From NCBI GenBank assembly GCA_964057225.1, contig OZ059897.1, positions 4,216,001-4,280,000 on the forward strand: a stretch of 64,000 nucleotides of DNA, in the 5' to 3' direction. The position numbers and the translations under genes were made by a program. Shown piece by piece: positions 1 through 11,038 of this stretch. The notes beneath the pieces are model-generated. The model was not told the origin of the DNA and did no database searches. It worked only from the letters and a program-made list of their open reading frames with translations. Source of the stretch: Auanema rhodensis (taxonomy: Eukaryota; Nematoda; Chromadorea; Rhabditida; Rhabditidae). Every line of letters begins with the position of its first letter. Positions within the stretch are counted from its first letter, which is position 1.

Positions 1-67
1 TCGGGAAAATTTTTGTCACAATGTTTTTGGAAGCAATGTTGAGTGTACATGGGAACTCAGCATACAC

Positions 68-77
68 TAATGCATTA
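68..77. repeat. Perfect 10-bp palindrome taatgcatta (representative)
   Basis: taatgcatta equals its own reverse complement and is present in almost every monomer. The copies near 4631 (one base deleted just downstream) and 6038 (gcattcttt) are slightly changed. A palindrome of this kind could bind a dimeric protein, but nothing nearby supports a particular factor. Confidence 0.6.
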
Positions 78-146
78 TTTTTCAAACGATCATAACTAAT
101 TTTTGTATGGAGCGTTTTTCAATGTAGTATAGTGCATTCGATGCGG

Positions 147-197
147 ATTTTTAAGCTGCGTTGATCTGTGTTATCAGATTTGCGCTAGCTTAAAAAT
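147..197. repeat. 51-bp composite inverted repeat in each monomer (representative)
   Basis: The outer arms atttttaagct (147-157) and agcttaaaaat (187-197) are perfect 11-base reverse complements. Inside, gcg (158-160) faces cgc (183-185) with one bulged t at 186, and atctg (164-168) faces cagat (175-179) around the loop tgttat (169-174). In all 19 base pairs could form in a cruciform, or as a hairpin if transcribed. In gagtt monomers the inner gcg/cgc pairing is lost but the outer and loop-proximal arms remain. The variants agcttgaaaat, tttttgagct and gatatgtg each break a pair. No function can be read from the sequence; it could be a structural signal for heterochromatin. Confidence 0.85.
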
Positions 198-214
198 GCA
201 CCGAGTAATCAACT

Positions 215-236
215 GATATAGGTTCACACTTATATC
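215..236. repeat. Short inverted pair gatata / tatatc (representative)
   Basis: gatata (215-220) and tatatc (231-236) are reverse complements separated by ten bases. The pair is kept in both tatagg and tatatg monomer types because the varying base lies in the loop. It is short and AT-rich, so chance is a reasonable explanation. Confidence 0.45.
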
Positions 237-264
237 CTCGATTTTCACCCTGAAGAATTAATTT

Positions 265-281
265 TTTCGTTGAATAACATT
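265..281 (+). other. ttcgttgaa motif resembling the left half of a CENP-B box (representative)
   Basis: The 17-base window beginning tttcgttg matches the first eight positions of the mammalian CENP-B box consensus and the essential central A. The required cggg in the right half is absent (catt here). It recurs once per monomer in most of the array and is altered in ttaacaaac and ttttttgttg monomers. It should not be called a CENP-B box: the match is partial, and CENP-B-type binding in this organism is unknown. Confidence 0.25.
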
Positions 282-957
282 GTCCATCGTCTTTGCCTTG
301 AAAAAAAAATCTAAAAACTCCTACTTTTTGTGAAATTATTTAGAAATTTTTCGGGAAAATTTTTGTCACAATGTTTTTGGAAGCAATGTTGAGTGTACAT
401 GGGAACTCAGCATACACTAATGCATTATTTTTCAAACGATCATAACTAATTTTTGTATGGAGCGTTTTTCAATGTAGTATAGTGCATTCGATGCGGATTT
501 TTAAGCTGCGTTGATCTGTGTTATCAGATTTGCGCTAGCTTAAAAATGCACCGAGTAATCAACTGATATAGGTTCACACTTATATCCTCGATTTTCACCC
601 TGAAGAATTAATTTTTTCGTTGAATAACATTGTCCATCGTCTTTGCCTTGAAAAAAAAATCTAAAAACTCCTACTTTTTGTGAAATTATTTAGAAATTTT
701 TCGGGAAAATTTTTGTCACAATGTTTTTGGAAGCAATGTTGAGTGTACATGGGAACTCAGCATACACTAATGCATTATTTTTCAAACGATCATAACTAAT
801 TTTTGTATAGAGCGTTTCTCAATGTAGTATAGTGCATTCGATGCGGATTTTTAAGCTGCGTCGATCTGTGTTATCAGATTTGAGTTAGCTTAAAAATGCA
901 CCGAGATATCAACTGATATATGTTCACACTTATATCCTCGATTTTCACCCTGAAGAA

Positions 958-1146
958 ATGATTTTTTCGTTGAAAAACATTGTCCATCGTATTCGTCTTG
1001 AAAAAAAGAATCTAAAAACATCTACTTTTTGTGAAATTATTCAGAAAATTTTCGGGAAAATTTTTGTCAAAATGTTTTTGGAAGCAATGTTGAGTGTACA
1101 TGGGAACTCAACATACACTAATGCATTATTTTTCAAACGATCATAA
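958..1146 (+). other. Recurrent 62-codon open frame, probably non-coding
   Basis: The frame opens at the atg of gaaatgat and crosses into the next tcggg unit. It stays open only where the monomer has ttattcag; the common ttatttag puts a stop at codon 29. It occurs 32 times on the + strand, starting at 958, 1660, 2362, 3064, 3766, 4468, 11136, 13242, 27982, 36055, 37459, 38512, 39566, 40970, 41672, 42023, 46937, 48341, 49394, 50447, 51500, 52904, 53957, 55010, 56063, 57116, 58520, 59573, 60626, 60977, 62030 and 63083. The 4468 copy is 63 codons with a different C-terminus after a 1-bp deletion. The product is basic, with no signal peptide, domain or motif I know. Among copies I count six amino-acid-changing variants (S4L, K6T, K17R, K30N, F31I, T52A) and one silent, which argues against selection on a protein. 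Confidence 0.15.
1045..1064. repeat. AT-rich inverted repeat around cggg (representative)
   Basis: In this monomer aaaatttt (1045-1052) and aaaatttt (1057-1064) are reverse complements flanking cggg. In most other monomers, such as 344-362, the arms are aaatttt and aaaattt around tcggg. The element recurs once per 351 bp and lies about 150 bp upstream of the next 51-bp dyad. Phased A and T tracts here may also bend the DNA; that is inference. Confidence 0.75.
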
Positions 1147-4100
1147 CTAATTTTTGTATGGAGCGTTTCTCAATGTAGTATAGTGCATTCGATGCGGATT
1201 TTTAAGCTGCGTTGATCTGTGTTATCAGATTTGCGCTAGCTTAAAAATGCACCGAGTAATCAACTGATATAGGTTCACACTTATATCCTCGATTTTCACC
1301 CTGAAGAATTAATTTTTTCGTTGAATAACATTGTCCATCATCTTTGCCTTGAAAAAAGAAATCTAAAAACTCCTACTTTTTGTGAAATTATTTAGAAATT
1401 TTTCGGGAAAATTTTTGTCACAATGTTTTTGGAAGCAATGTTGAGTGTACATGGGAACTCAACATACACTAATGCATTATTTTTCAAACGATCATAACTA
1501 ATTTTTGTATAGAGCGTTTCTCAATGTAGTATAGTGCATTCGATGCGGATTTTTAAGCTGCGTCGATCTGTGTTATCAGATTTGAGTTAGCTTAAAAATG
1601 CACCGAGATATCAACTGATATATGTTCACACTTATATCCTCGATTTTCACCCTGAAGAAATGATTTTTTCGTTGAAAAACATTGTCCATCGTATTCGTCT
1701 TGAAAAAAAGAATCTAAAAACATCTACTTTTTGTGAAATTATTCAGAAAATTTTCGGGAAAATTTTTGTCAAAATGTTTTTGGAAGCAATGTTGAGTGTA
1801 CATGGGAACTCAACATACACTAATGCATTATTTTTCAAACGATCATAACTAATTTTTGTATGGAGCGTTTCTCAATGTAGTATAGTGCATTCGATGCGGA
1901 TTTTTAAGCTGCGTTGATCTGTGTTATCAGATTTGCGCTAGCTTAAAAATGCACCGAGTAATCAACTGATATAGGTTCACACTTATATCCTCGATTTTCA
2001 CCCTGAAGAATTAATTTTTTCGTTGAATAACATTGTCCATCATCTTTGCCTTGAAAAAAGAAATCTAAAAACTCCTACTTTTTGTGAAATTATTTAGAAA
2101 TTTTTCGGGAAAATTTTTGTCACAATGTTTTTGGAAGCAATGTTGAGTGTACATGGGAACTCAGCATACACTAATGCATTATTTTTCAAACGATCATAAC
2201 TAATTTTTGTATAGAGCGTTTCTCAATGTAGTATAGTGCATTCGATGCGGATTTTTAAGCTGCGTCGATCTGTGTTATCAGATTTGAGTTAGCTTAAAAA
2301 TGCACCGAGATATCAACTGATATATGTTCACACTTATATCCTCGATTTTCACCCTGAAGAAATGATTTTTTCGTTGAAAAACATTGTCCATCGTATTCGT
2401 CTTGAAAAAAAGAATCTAAAAACATCTACTTTTTGTGAAATTATTCAGAAAATTTTCGGGAAAATTTTTGTCAAAATGTTTTTGGAAGCAATGTTGAGTG
2501 TACATGGGAACTCAACATACACTAATGCATTATTTTTCAAACGATCATAACTAATTTTTGTATGGAGCGTTTCTCAATGTAGTATAGTGCATTCGATGCG
2601 GATTTTTAAGCTGCGTTGATCTGTGTTATCAGATTTGCGCTAGCTTAAAAATGCACCGAGTAATCAACTGATATAGGTTCACACTTATATCCTCGATTTT
2701 CACCCTGAAGAATTAATTTTTTCGTTGAATAACATTGTCCATCATCTTTGCCTTGAAAAAAGAAATCTAAAAACTCCTACTTTTTGTGAAATTATTTAGA
2801 AATTTTTCGGGAAAATTTTTGTCACAATGTTTTTGGAAGCAATGTTGAGTGTACATGGGAACTCAGCATACACTAATGCATTATTTTTCAAACGATCATA
2901 ACTAATTTTTGTATAGAGCGTTTCTCAATGTAGTATAGTGCATTCGATGCGGATTTTTAAGCTGCGTCGATCTGTGTTATCAGATTTGAGTTAGCTTAAA
3001 AATGCACCGAGATATCAACTGATATATGTTCACACTTATATCCTCGATTTTCACCCTGAAGAAATGATTTTTTCGTTGAAAAACATTGTCCATCGTATTC
3101 GTCTTGAAAAAAAGAATCTAAAAACATCTACTTTTTGTGAAATTATTCAGAAAATTTTCGGGAAAATTTTTGTCAAAATGTTTTTGGAAGCAATGTTGAG
3201 TGTACATGGGAACTCAACATACACTAATGCATTATTTTTCAAACGATCATAACTAATTTTTGTATGGAGCGTTTCTCAATGTAGTATAGTGCATTCGATG
3301 CGGATTTTTAAGCTGCGTTGATCTGTGTTATCAGATTTGCGCTAGCTTAAAAATGCACCGAGTAATCAACTGATATAGGTTCACACTTATATCCTCGATT
3401 TTCACCCTGAAGAATTAATTTTTTCGTTGAATAACATTGTCCATCATCTTTGCCTTGAAAAAAGAAATCTAAAAACTCCTACTTTTTGTGAAATTATTTA
3501 GAAATTTTTCGGGAAAATTTTTGTCACAATGTTTTTGGAAGCAATGTTGAGTGTACATGGGAACTCAGCATACACTAATGCATTATTTTTCAAACGATCA
3601 TAACTAATTTTTGTATAGAGCGTTTCTCAATGTAGTATAGTGCATTCGATGCGGATTTTTAAGCTGCGTCGATCTGTGTTATCAGATTTGAGTTAGCTTA
3701 AAAATGCACCGAGATATCAACTGATATATGTTCACACTTATATCCTCGATTTTCACCCTGAAGAAATGATTTTTTCGTTGAAAAACATTGTCCATCGTAT
3801 TCGTCTTGAAAAAAAGAATCTAAAAACATCTACTTTTTGTGAAATTATTCAGAAAATTTTCGGGAAAATTTTTGTCAAAATGTTTTTGGAAGCAATGTTG
3901 AGTGTACATGGGAACTCAACATACACTAATGCATTATTTTTCAAACGATCATAACTAATTTTTGTATGGAGCGTTTCTCAATGTAGTATAGTGCATTCGA
4001 TGCGGATTTTTAAGCTGCGTTGATCTGTGTTATCAGATTTGCGCTAGCTTAAAAATGCACCGAGTAATCAACTGATATAGGTTCACACTTATATCCTCGA

Positions 4101-4911
4101 TTTTCACCCTGAAGAATTAATTTTTTCGTTGAATAACATTGTCCATCATCTTTGCCTTGAAAAAAGAAATCTAAAAACTCCTACTTTTTGTGAAATTATT
4201 TAGAAATTTTTCGGGAAAATTTTTGTCACAATGTTTTTGGAAGCAATGTTGAGTGTACATGGGAACTCAGCATACACTAATGCATTATTTTTCAAACGAT
4301 CATAACTAATTTTTGTATAGAGCGTTTCTCAATGTAGTATAATGCATTCGATGCGGATTTTTAAGCTGCGTCGATCTGTGTTATCAGATTTGAGTTAGCT
4401 TAAAAATGCACCGAGATATCAACTGATATATGTTCACACTTATATCCTCGATTTTCACCCTGAAGAAATGATTTTTTCGTTGAAAAACATTGTCCATCGT
4501 ATTCGTCTTGAAAAAAAGAATCTAAAAACATCTACTTTTTGTGAAATTATTCAGAAATTTTTCGGGAAAATTTTTGTCAAAATGTTTTTGGAAGCAATGT
4601 TGAGTGTACATGGGAACTCAACATACACTAATGCATTATTTTCAAACGATCATAACTAATTTTTGTATGGAGCGTTTCTCAATGTAGTATAGTGCATTCG
4701 ATGCGGATTTTTGAGCTGCGTTGATCTGTGTTATCAGATTTGCGCTAGCTTAAAAATGCACCGAGTAATCAACTGATATAGGTTCACACTTATATCCTCG
4801 ATTTTCACCCTGAAGAATTAATTTTTTCGTTGAATAACATTGTCCATCGTCTTTGCCTTGAAAAAAGAAATCTAAAAACTCCTACTTTTTGTGAAATTAT
4901 TTAGAAATTTT

Positions 4912-5262
4912 TCGGGAAAATTTTTGTCACAATGTTTTTGGAAGCAATGTTGAGTGTACATGGGAACTCAGCATACACTAATGCATTATTTTTCAAACGA
5001 TCATAACTAATTTTTGTATAGAGCGTTTCTCAATGTAGTATAGTGCATTCGATGCGGATTTTTAAGCTGCGTCGATCTGTGTTATCAGATTTGAGTTAGC
5101 TTAAAAATGCACCGAGATATCAACTGATATATGTTCACACTTATATCCTCGATTTTCACCCTGAAGAATTATATTTTTCGTTGAATAACATTGTCCATCG
5201 TCTTAGCCTTGAAAAAAGGAATCTAAAAACATTTACTTTTTGCGAAATTATTCAGAAATTTT
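4912..5262 (+). repeat. Representative 351-bp monomer
   Basis: One full monomer counted from the tcggg landmark. In order it holds the right arm of an AT-rich dyad, a well conserved block around gtgtacatgggaactca, the palindrome taatgcatta, the 51-bp composite dyad centred on tgttat, a gatata/tatatc inverted pair, a well conserved block around cctcgattttcaccctgaag, the ttcgttgaa motif and an A-rich run (near aaaaaag). Most differences between monomers fall at about fifteen recurring diagnostic positions and not at random. The blocks named as conserved are broken only rarely, for example cacactg for caccctg at 22001, 23756 and 26212. There is no obvious internal half-monomer repeat, so 351 bp looks like the basic unit and not a diverged dimer. 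Confidence 0.9.
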
Positions 5263-7286
5263 TCGGGAAAATTTTTGTCAAAATGTTTTTCGAAGCAATG
5301 TTGAGTGTACATGGGAACTCAGCATACACTAATGCATTATTTTTCAAACGATCATAACTAATTTTTGTATAAAGCGTTTCTCAATGTAGTATAGTGCATT
5401 TGATGCGGATTTTTAAGCTGCGTCGATATGTGTTATCAGATTTGAGTTAGCTTAAAAATGCACCGAGATATCAACTGATATATGTTCACACTTATATCCT
5501 CGATTTTCACCCTGAAGAAATGATTTTTTCGTTGAATAACATTGTCCATCGTCTTCGTCTTGAAAAAAGGAATCTAAAAACATCTACTTTTTGTGAAATT
5601 ATTTAGAAATTTTTCGGGAAAATTTTTGTCAAAATGTTTTTGGAAGCAATGTTGAGTGTACATGGGAACTCAACATACACTAATGCATTATTTTTCATAC
5701 GATCATAACTAAATTTTGTATAAAGCGTTTCTCAATGTAGTATAGTGCATTCGATGCGGATTTTTAAGCTGCGTTGATCTGTGTTATCAGATTTGAGTTA
5801 ACTTAAAAATGCACCGAGATATCAACTGATATATGTTCACACTTATATCCTCGATTTTCACCCTGAAGAAATGATTTTTTTGTTGAAAAACATTGTCCAT
5901 CGTATTCGTCTTGAAAAAAGGAATCTAAAAACATCTACTTTTTGTGAAATTATTTAGAAATTTTTCGGGAAAATTTTTGTCAAAATGTTTTTGGAAGCAA
6001 TGTTGAGTGTACATGGGAACTCAGCATACACTAATGCATTCTTTTTCAAACGATCATAACTAATTTTTGTATAGAGCGTTTCTCAATGTAGTATAGTTCA
6101 TTCGATGCGGATTTTTAAGCTGCGTCGATCTGTGTTATCAGATTTGAGTTAGCTTAAAAATGCACCGAGATATCAACTGATATATGTTCACACTTATATC
6201 CTCGATTTTCACCCTGAAGAAATGATTTTTTCGTTAACAAACATTGTCCATCGTATTCGTCTTGAAAAAAGGAATCTAAAAACATCTACTTTTTGTGAAA
6301 TTATTTAGAAATTTTTCGGGAAAATTTTTGTCAAAATGTTTTTGGAAGCAATGTTGAGTGTACATGGGAACTCAACATACACTAATGCATTATTTTTCAA
6401 ACGATCATAACTAATTTTTGTATAGAGCGTTTCTCAATGTAGTATAGTGCATTCGAAGCGGATTTTTAAGCTGCGTCGATCTGTGTTATCAGATTTGCGC
6501 TAGCTTAAAAATGCACCGAGTAATCAACTGATATAGGTTCACACTTATATCCTCGATTTTCACCCTGAAGAATTAATTTTTTCGTTGAATAACATTGTCC
6601 ATCGTCTTTGCCTTGAAAAAAGAAATCTAAAAACTCCTACTTTTTGTGAAATTATTTAGAAATTTTTCGGGAAAATTTTTGTCAAAATGTTTTTGGAAGC
6701 AATGTTGAGTGTACATGGGAACTCAGCATACACTAATGCATTATTTTTCAAACGATCATAACTAATTTTAGTATAGAGCGTTTCTCAATGTAGTATAGTT
6801 CATTCGATGCGGATTTTTAAGCTGCGTCGATCTGTGTTATCAGATTTGAGTTAGCTTAAAAATGCACCGAGATATCAACTGATATATGTTCACACTTATA
6901 TCCTCGATTTTCACCCTGAAGAAATGATTTTTTCGTTAACAAACATTGTCCATCGTATTCGTCTTGAAAAAAGGAATCTAAAAACATCTACTTTTTGTGA
7001 AATTATTTAGAAATTTTTCGGGAAAATTTTTGTCAAAATGTTTTTGGAAGCAATGTTGAGTGTACATGGGAACTCAACATACACTAATGCATTATTTTTC
7101 AAACGATCATAACTAATTTTTGTATAGAGCGTTTCTCAATGTAGTATAGTGCATTCGATGCGGATTTTTAAGCTGCGTCGATCTGTGTTATCAGATTTGC
7201 GCTAGCTTAAAAATGCACCGAGTAATCAACTGATATAGGTTCACACTTATATCCTCGATTTTCACCCTGAAGAATTAATTTTTTCG
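4912..7286 (+). repeat. Mixed monomers between two dimer blocks
   Basis: About seven monomers without a single dominant unit. They include the most divergent monomer I noticed (roughly 5160-5510), which has gaattatattttt, cttagcc, catttac, tgcgaaatt, tttttcgaagc and tttgatgcgg. The stretch also holds the first catacg variant (5696), a gagttaactt plus ttttttgttg monomer (about 5790-5890) and the first two ttaacaaac variants (6234 and 6936, 702 apart). The run from 5696 onward is repeated at 10961 (offset 5265, 15 monomers) and at 12716 (5 monomers further). This looks like a source or relic of the units seen downstream. Confidence 0.8.
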
Positions 7287-10200
7287 TTGAATAACATTGT
7301 CCATCGTCTTCGTCTTGAAAAAAGGAATCTAAAAACATCTACTTTTTGTGAAATTATTTAGAAATTTTTCGGGAAAATTTTTGTCAAAATGTTTTTGGAA
7401 GCAATGTTGAGTGTACATGGGAACTCAACATACACTAATGCATTATTTTTCATACGATCATAACTAATTTTTGTATAAAGCGTTTCTCAATGTAGTATAG
7501 TGCATTCGATGCGGATTTTTAAGCTGCGTCGATCTGTGTTATCAGATTTGCGCTAGCTTAAAAATGCACCGAGTAATCAACTGATATAGGTTCACACTTA
7601 TATCCTCGATTTTCACCCTGAAGAATTAATTTTTTCGTTGAATAACATTGTCCATCGTCTTTGCCTTGAAAAAAGAAATCTAAAAACTCCTACTTTTTGT
7701 GAAATTATTAAGAAATTTTTCGGGAAAATTTTTGTCACAATGTTTTTGGAAGCAATGTTGAGTGTACATGGGAACTCAGCATACACTAATGCATTATTTT
7801 TCGAACGATCATAACTAATTTTTGTATAGAGCGTTTCTCAATGTAGTATAGTGCATTCGATGCGGATTTTTAAGCTGCGTCGATCTGTGTTATCAGATTT
7901 GCGCTAGCTTAAAAATGCACCGAGTAATCAACTGATATAGGTTCACACTTATATCCTCGATTTTCACCCTGAAGAAATGATTTTTTCGTTGAATAACATT
8001 GTCCATCGTCTTCGTCTTGAAAAAAGGAATCTAAAAACATCTACTTTTTGTGAAATTATTTAGAAATTTTTCGGGAAAATTTTTGTCAAAATGTTTTTGG
8101 AAGCAATGTTGAGTGTACATGGGAACTCAACATACACTAATGCATTATTTTTCATACGATCATAACTAATTTTTGTATAAAGCGTTTCTCAATGTAGTAT
8201 AGTGCATTCGATGCGGATTTTTAAGCTGCGTCGATCTGTGTTATCAGATTTGCGCTAGCTTAAAAATGCACCGAGTAATCAACTGATATAGGTTCACACT
8301 TATATCCTCGATTTTCACCCTGAAGAATTAATTTTTTCGTTGAATAACATTGTCCATCGTCTTTGCCTTGAAAAAAGAAATCTAAAAACTCCTACTTTTT
8401 GTGAAATTATTAAGAAATTTTTCGGGAAAATTTTTGTCACAATGTTTTTGGAAGCAATGTTGAGTGTACATGGGAACTCAGCATACACTAATGCATTATT
8501 TTTCGAACGATCATAACTAATTTTTGTATAGAGCGTTTCTCAATGTAGTATAGTGCATTCGATGCGGATTTTTAAGCTGCGTCGATCTGTGTTATCAGAT
8601 TTGCGCTAGCTTAAAAATGCACCGAGTAATCAACTGATATAGGTTCACACTTATATCCTCGATTTTCACCCTGAAGAAATGATTTTTTCGTTGAATAACA
8701 TTGTCCATCGTCTTCGTCTTGAAAAAAGGAATCTAAAAACATCTACTTTTTGTGAAATTATTTAGAAATTTTTCGGGAAAATTTTTGTCAAAATGTTTTT
8801 GGAAGCAATGTTGAGTGTACATGGGAACTCAACATACACTAATGCATTATTTTTCATACGATCATAACTAATTTTTGTATAAAGCGTTTCTCAATGTAGT
8901 ATAGTGCATTCGATGCGGATTTTTAAGCTGCGTCGATCTGTGTTATCAGATTTGCGCTAGCTTAAAAATGCACCGAGTAATCAACTGATATAGGTTCACA
9001 CTTATATCCTCGATTTTCACCCTGAAGAATTAATTTTTTCGTTGAATAACATTGTCCATCGTCTTTGCCTTGAAAAAAGAAATCTAAAAACTCCTACTTT
9101 TTGTGAAATTATTAAGAAATTTTTCGGGAAAATTTTTGTCACAATGTTTTTGGAAGCAATGTTGAGTGTACATGGGAACTCAGCATACACTAATGCATTA
9201 TTTTTCGAACGATCATAACTAATTTTTGTATAGAGCGTTTCTCAATGTAGTATAGTGCATTCGATGCGGATTTTTAAGCTGCGTCGATCTGTGTTATCAG
9301 ATTTGCGCTAGCTTAAAAATGCACCGAGTAATCAACTGATATAGGTTCACACTTATATCCTCGATTTTCACCCTGAAGAAATGATTTTTTCGTTGAATAA
9401 CATTGTCCATCGTCTTCGTCTTGAAAAAAGGAATCTAAAAACATCTACTTTTTGTGAAATTATTTAGAAATTTTTCGGGAAAATTTTTGTCAAAATGTTT
9501 TTGGAAGCAATGTTGAGTGTACATGGGAACTCAACATACACTAATGCATTATTTTTCATACGATCATAACTAATTTTTGTATAAAGCGTTTCTCAATGTA
9601 GTATAGTGCATTCGATGCGGATTTTTAAGCTGCGTCGATCTGTGTTATCAGATTTGCGCTAGCTTAAAAATGCACCGAGTAATCAACTGATATAGGTTCA
9701 CACTTATATCCTCGATTTTCACCCTGAAGAATTAATTTTTTCGTTGAATAACATTGTCCATCGTCTTTGCCTTGAAAAAAGAAATCTAAAAACTCCTACT
9801 TTTTGTGAAATTATTAAGAAATTTTTCGGGAAAATTTTTGTCACAATGTTTTTGGAAGCAATGTTGAGTGTACATGGGAACTCAGCATACACTAATGCAT
9901 TATTTTTCGAACGATCATAACTAATTTTTGTATAGAGCGTTTCTCAATGTAGTATAGTGCATTCGATGCGGATTTTTAAGCTGCGTCGATCTGTGTTATC
10001 AGATTTGCGCTAGCTTAAAAATGCACCGAGTAATCAACTGATATAGGTTCACACTTATATCCTCGATTTTCACCCTGAAGAAATGATTTTTTCGTTGAAT
10101 AACATTGTCCATCGTCTTCGTCTTGAAAAAAGGAATCTAAAAACATCTACTTTTTGTGAAATTATTTAGAAATTTTTCGGGAAAATTTTTGTCAAAATGT

Positions 10201-11038
10201 TTTTGGAAGCAATGTTGAGTGTACATGGGAACTCAACATACACTAATGCATTATTTTTCATACGATCATAACTAATTTTTGTATAAAGCGTTTCTCAATG
10301 TAGTATAGTGCATTCGATGCGGATTTTTAAGCTGCGTCGATCTGTGTTATCAGATTTGCGCTAGCTTAAAAATGCACCGAGTAATCAACTGATATAGGTT
10401 CACACTTATATCCTCGATTTTCACCCTGAAGAATTAATTTTTTCGTTGAATAACATTGTCCATCGTCTTTGCCTTGAAAAAAGAAATCTAAAAACTCCTA
10501 CTTTTTGTGAAATTATTAAGAAATTTTTCGGGAAAATTTTTGTCACAATGTTTTTGGAAGCAATGTTGAGTGTACATGGGAACTCAGCATACACTAATGC
10601 ATTATTTTTCGAACGATCATAACTAATTTTTGTATAGAGCGTTTCTCAATGTAGTATAGTGCATTCGATGCGGATTTTTAAGCTGCGTCGATCTGTGTTA
10701 TCAGATTTGCGCTAGCTTAAAAATGCACCGAGTAATCAACTGATATAGGTTCACACTTATATCCTCGATTTTCACCCTGAAGAAATGATTTTTTCGTTGA
10801 ATAACATTGTCCATCGTCTTCGTCTTGAAAAAAGGAATCTAAAAACATCTACTTTTTGTGAAATTATTTAGAAATTTTTCGGGAAAATTTTTGTCAAAAT
10901 GTTTTTGGAAGCAATGTTGAGTGTACATGGGAACTCAACATACACTAATGCATTATTTTTCATACGATCATAACTAATTTTTGTATAAAGCGTTTCTCAA
11001 TGTAGTATAGTGCATTCGATGCGGATTTTTAAGCTGCG
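7287..11038 (+). repeat. Second 702-bp dimer family, about 5.3 copies
   Basis: A dimer distinct from the one at 701-4911. The catacg variant occurs at 7451, 8153, 8855, 9557, 10259 and 10961, and the tcgaacg variant at 7801, 8503, 9205, 9907 and 10609, each set exactly 702 apart. One half combines gaaatgat with gaataac and cttcgtc (a chimera of the two main haplotypes). The other half has ttattaagaaat where most monomers have ttatttagaaat. I saw essentially no differences between the copies, so this block was also amplified recently as a two-monomer unit. It ends where gcgtcgatc changes to gcgttgatc and gagttaactt near 11039. Confidence 0.92.

Larger units (their letters stand above)
1..700 (+). 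repeat. Two identical 350-bp monomers
   Basis: Copies 1-350 and 351-700 read identically. Both are 350 bp because the A-run after gccttg has nine A with no interrupting G, where most monomers have the 10-base form aaaaaagaaa. Both also carry gcgtttttc where nearly all other monomers have gcgtttctc. That variant returns once more, near 14503. Identity this complete between adjacent copies indicates a very recent local duplication; the left end of the run lies outside the window. Confidence 0.93.
701..4911 (+). repeat. 702-bp dimer higher-order repeat, six copies
   Basis: Six near-identical tandem dimers. The atgatttt block of the second haplotype starts at 958, 1660, 2362, 3064, 3766 and 4468, always 702 apart. 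Each dimer alternates a gagtt/gagatatc/gaaatgat/attcgtc stretch with a gcgct/gagtaatc/gaattaat/ctttgcc stretch. Most copies also share the unusual catcatctttgcc in place of catcgtctttgcc, and cagaaaatttt in the open-frame half. The few exceptions I saw are aacatac in place of gcatac near 1462, tataatgc near 4340, and in the last copy cagaaattttt plus a missing T near 4640. The segment is 4211 bp, 12 x 351 minus that one base. The near-identity suggests recent amplification of the dimer as a unit. Confidence 0.93.

Noticed and set aside
249-275. Possible hammerhead ribozyme core (ctgaaga followed by gaa)
   Set aside because: Some animal satellites encode hammerheads, and ctgaaga fits the CUGANGA pattern. 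The helix that should lie between it and the gaa has at most about two pairs, gaa is followed by t in most monomers, and I find no matching flanking helices or cleavage triplet in place. A covariance-model search would settle it.
3-350. Promoter or terminator signals within the monomer (TATA-like and T-rich runs)
   Set aside because: With 67% A+T, TATA-like and T-run matches are expected by chance. No start site, downstream gene or conserved spacing supports any of them, although satellite transcription is possible.
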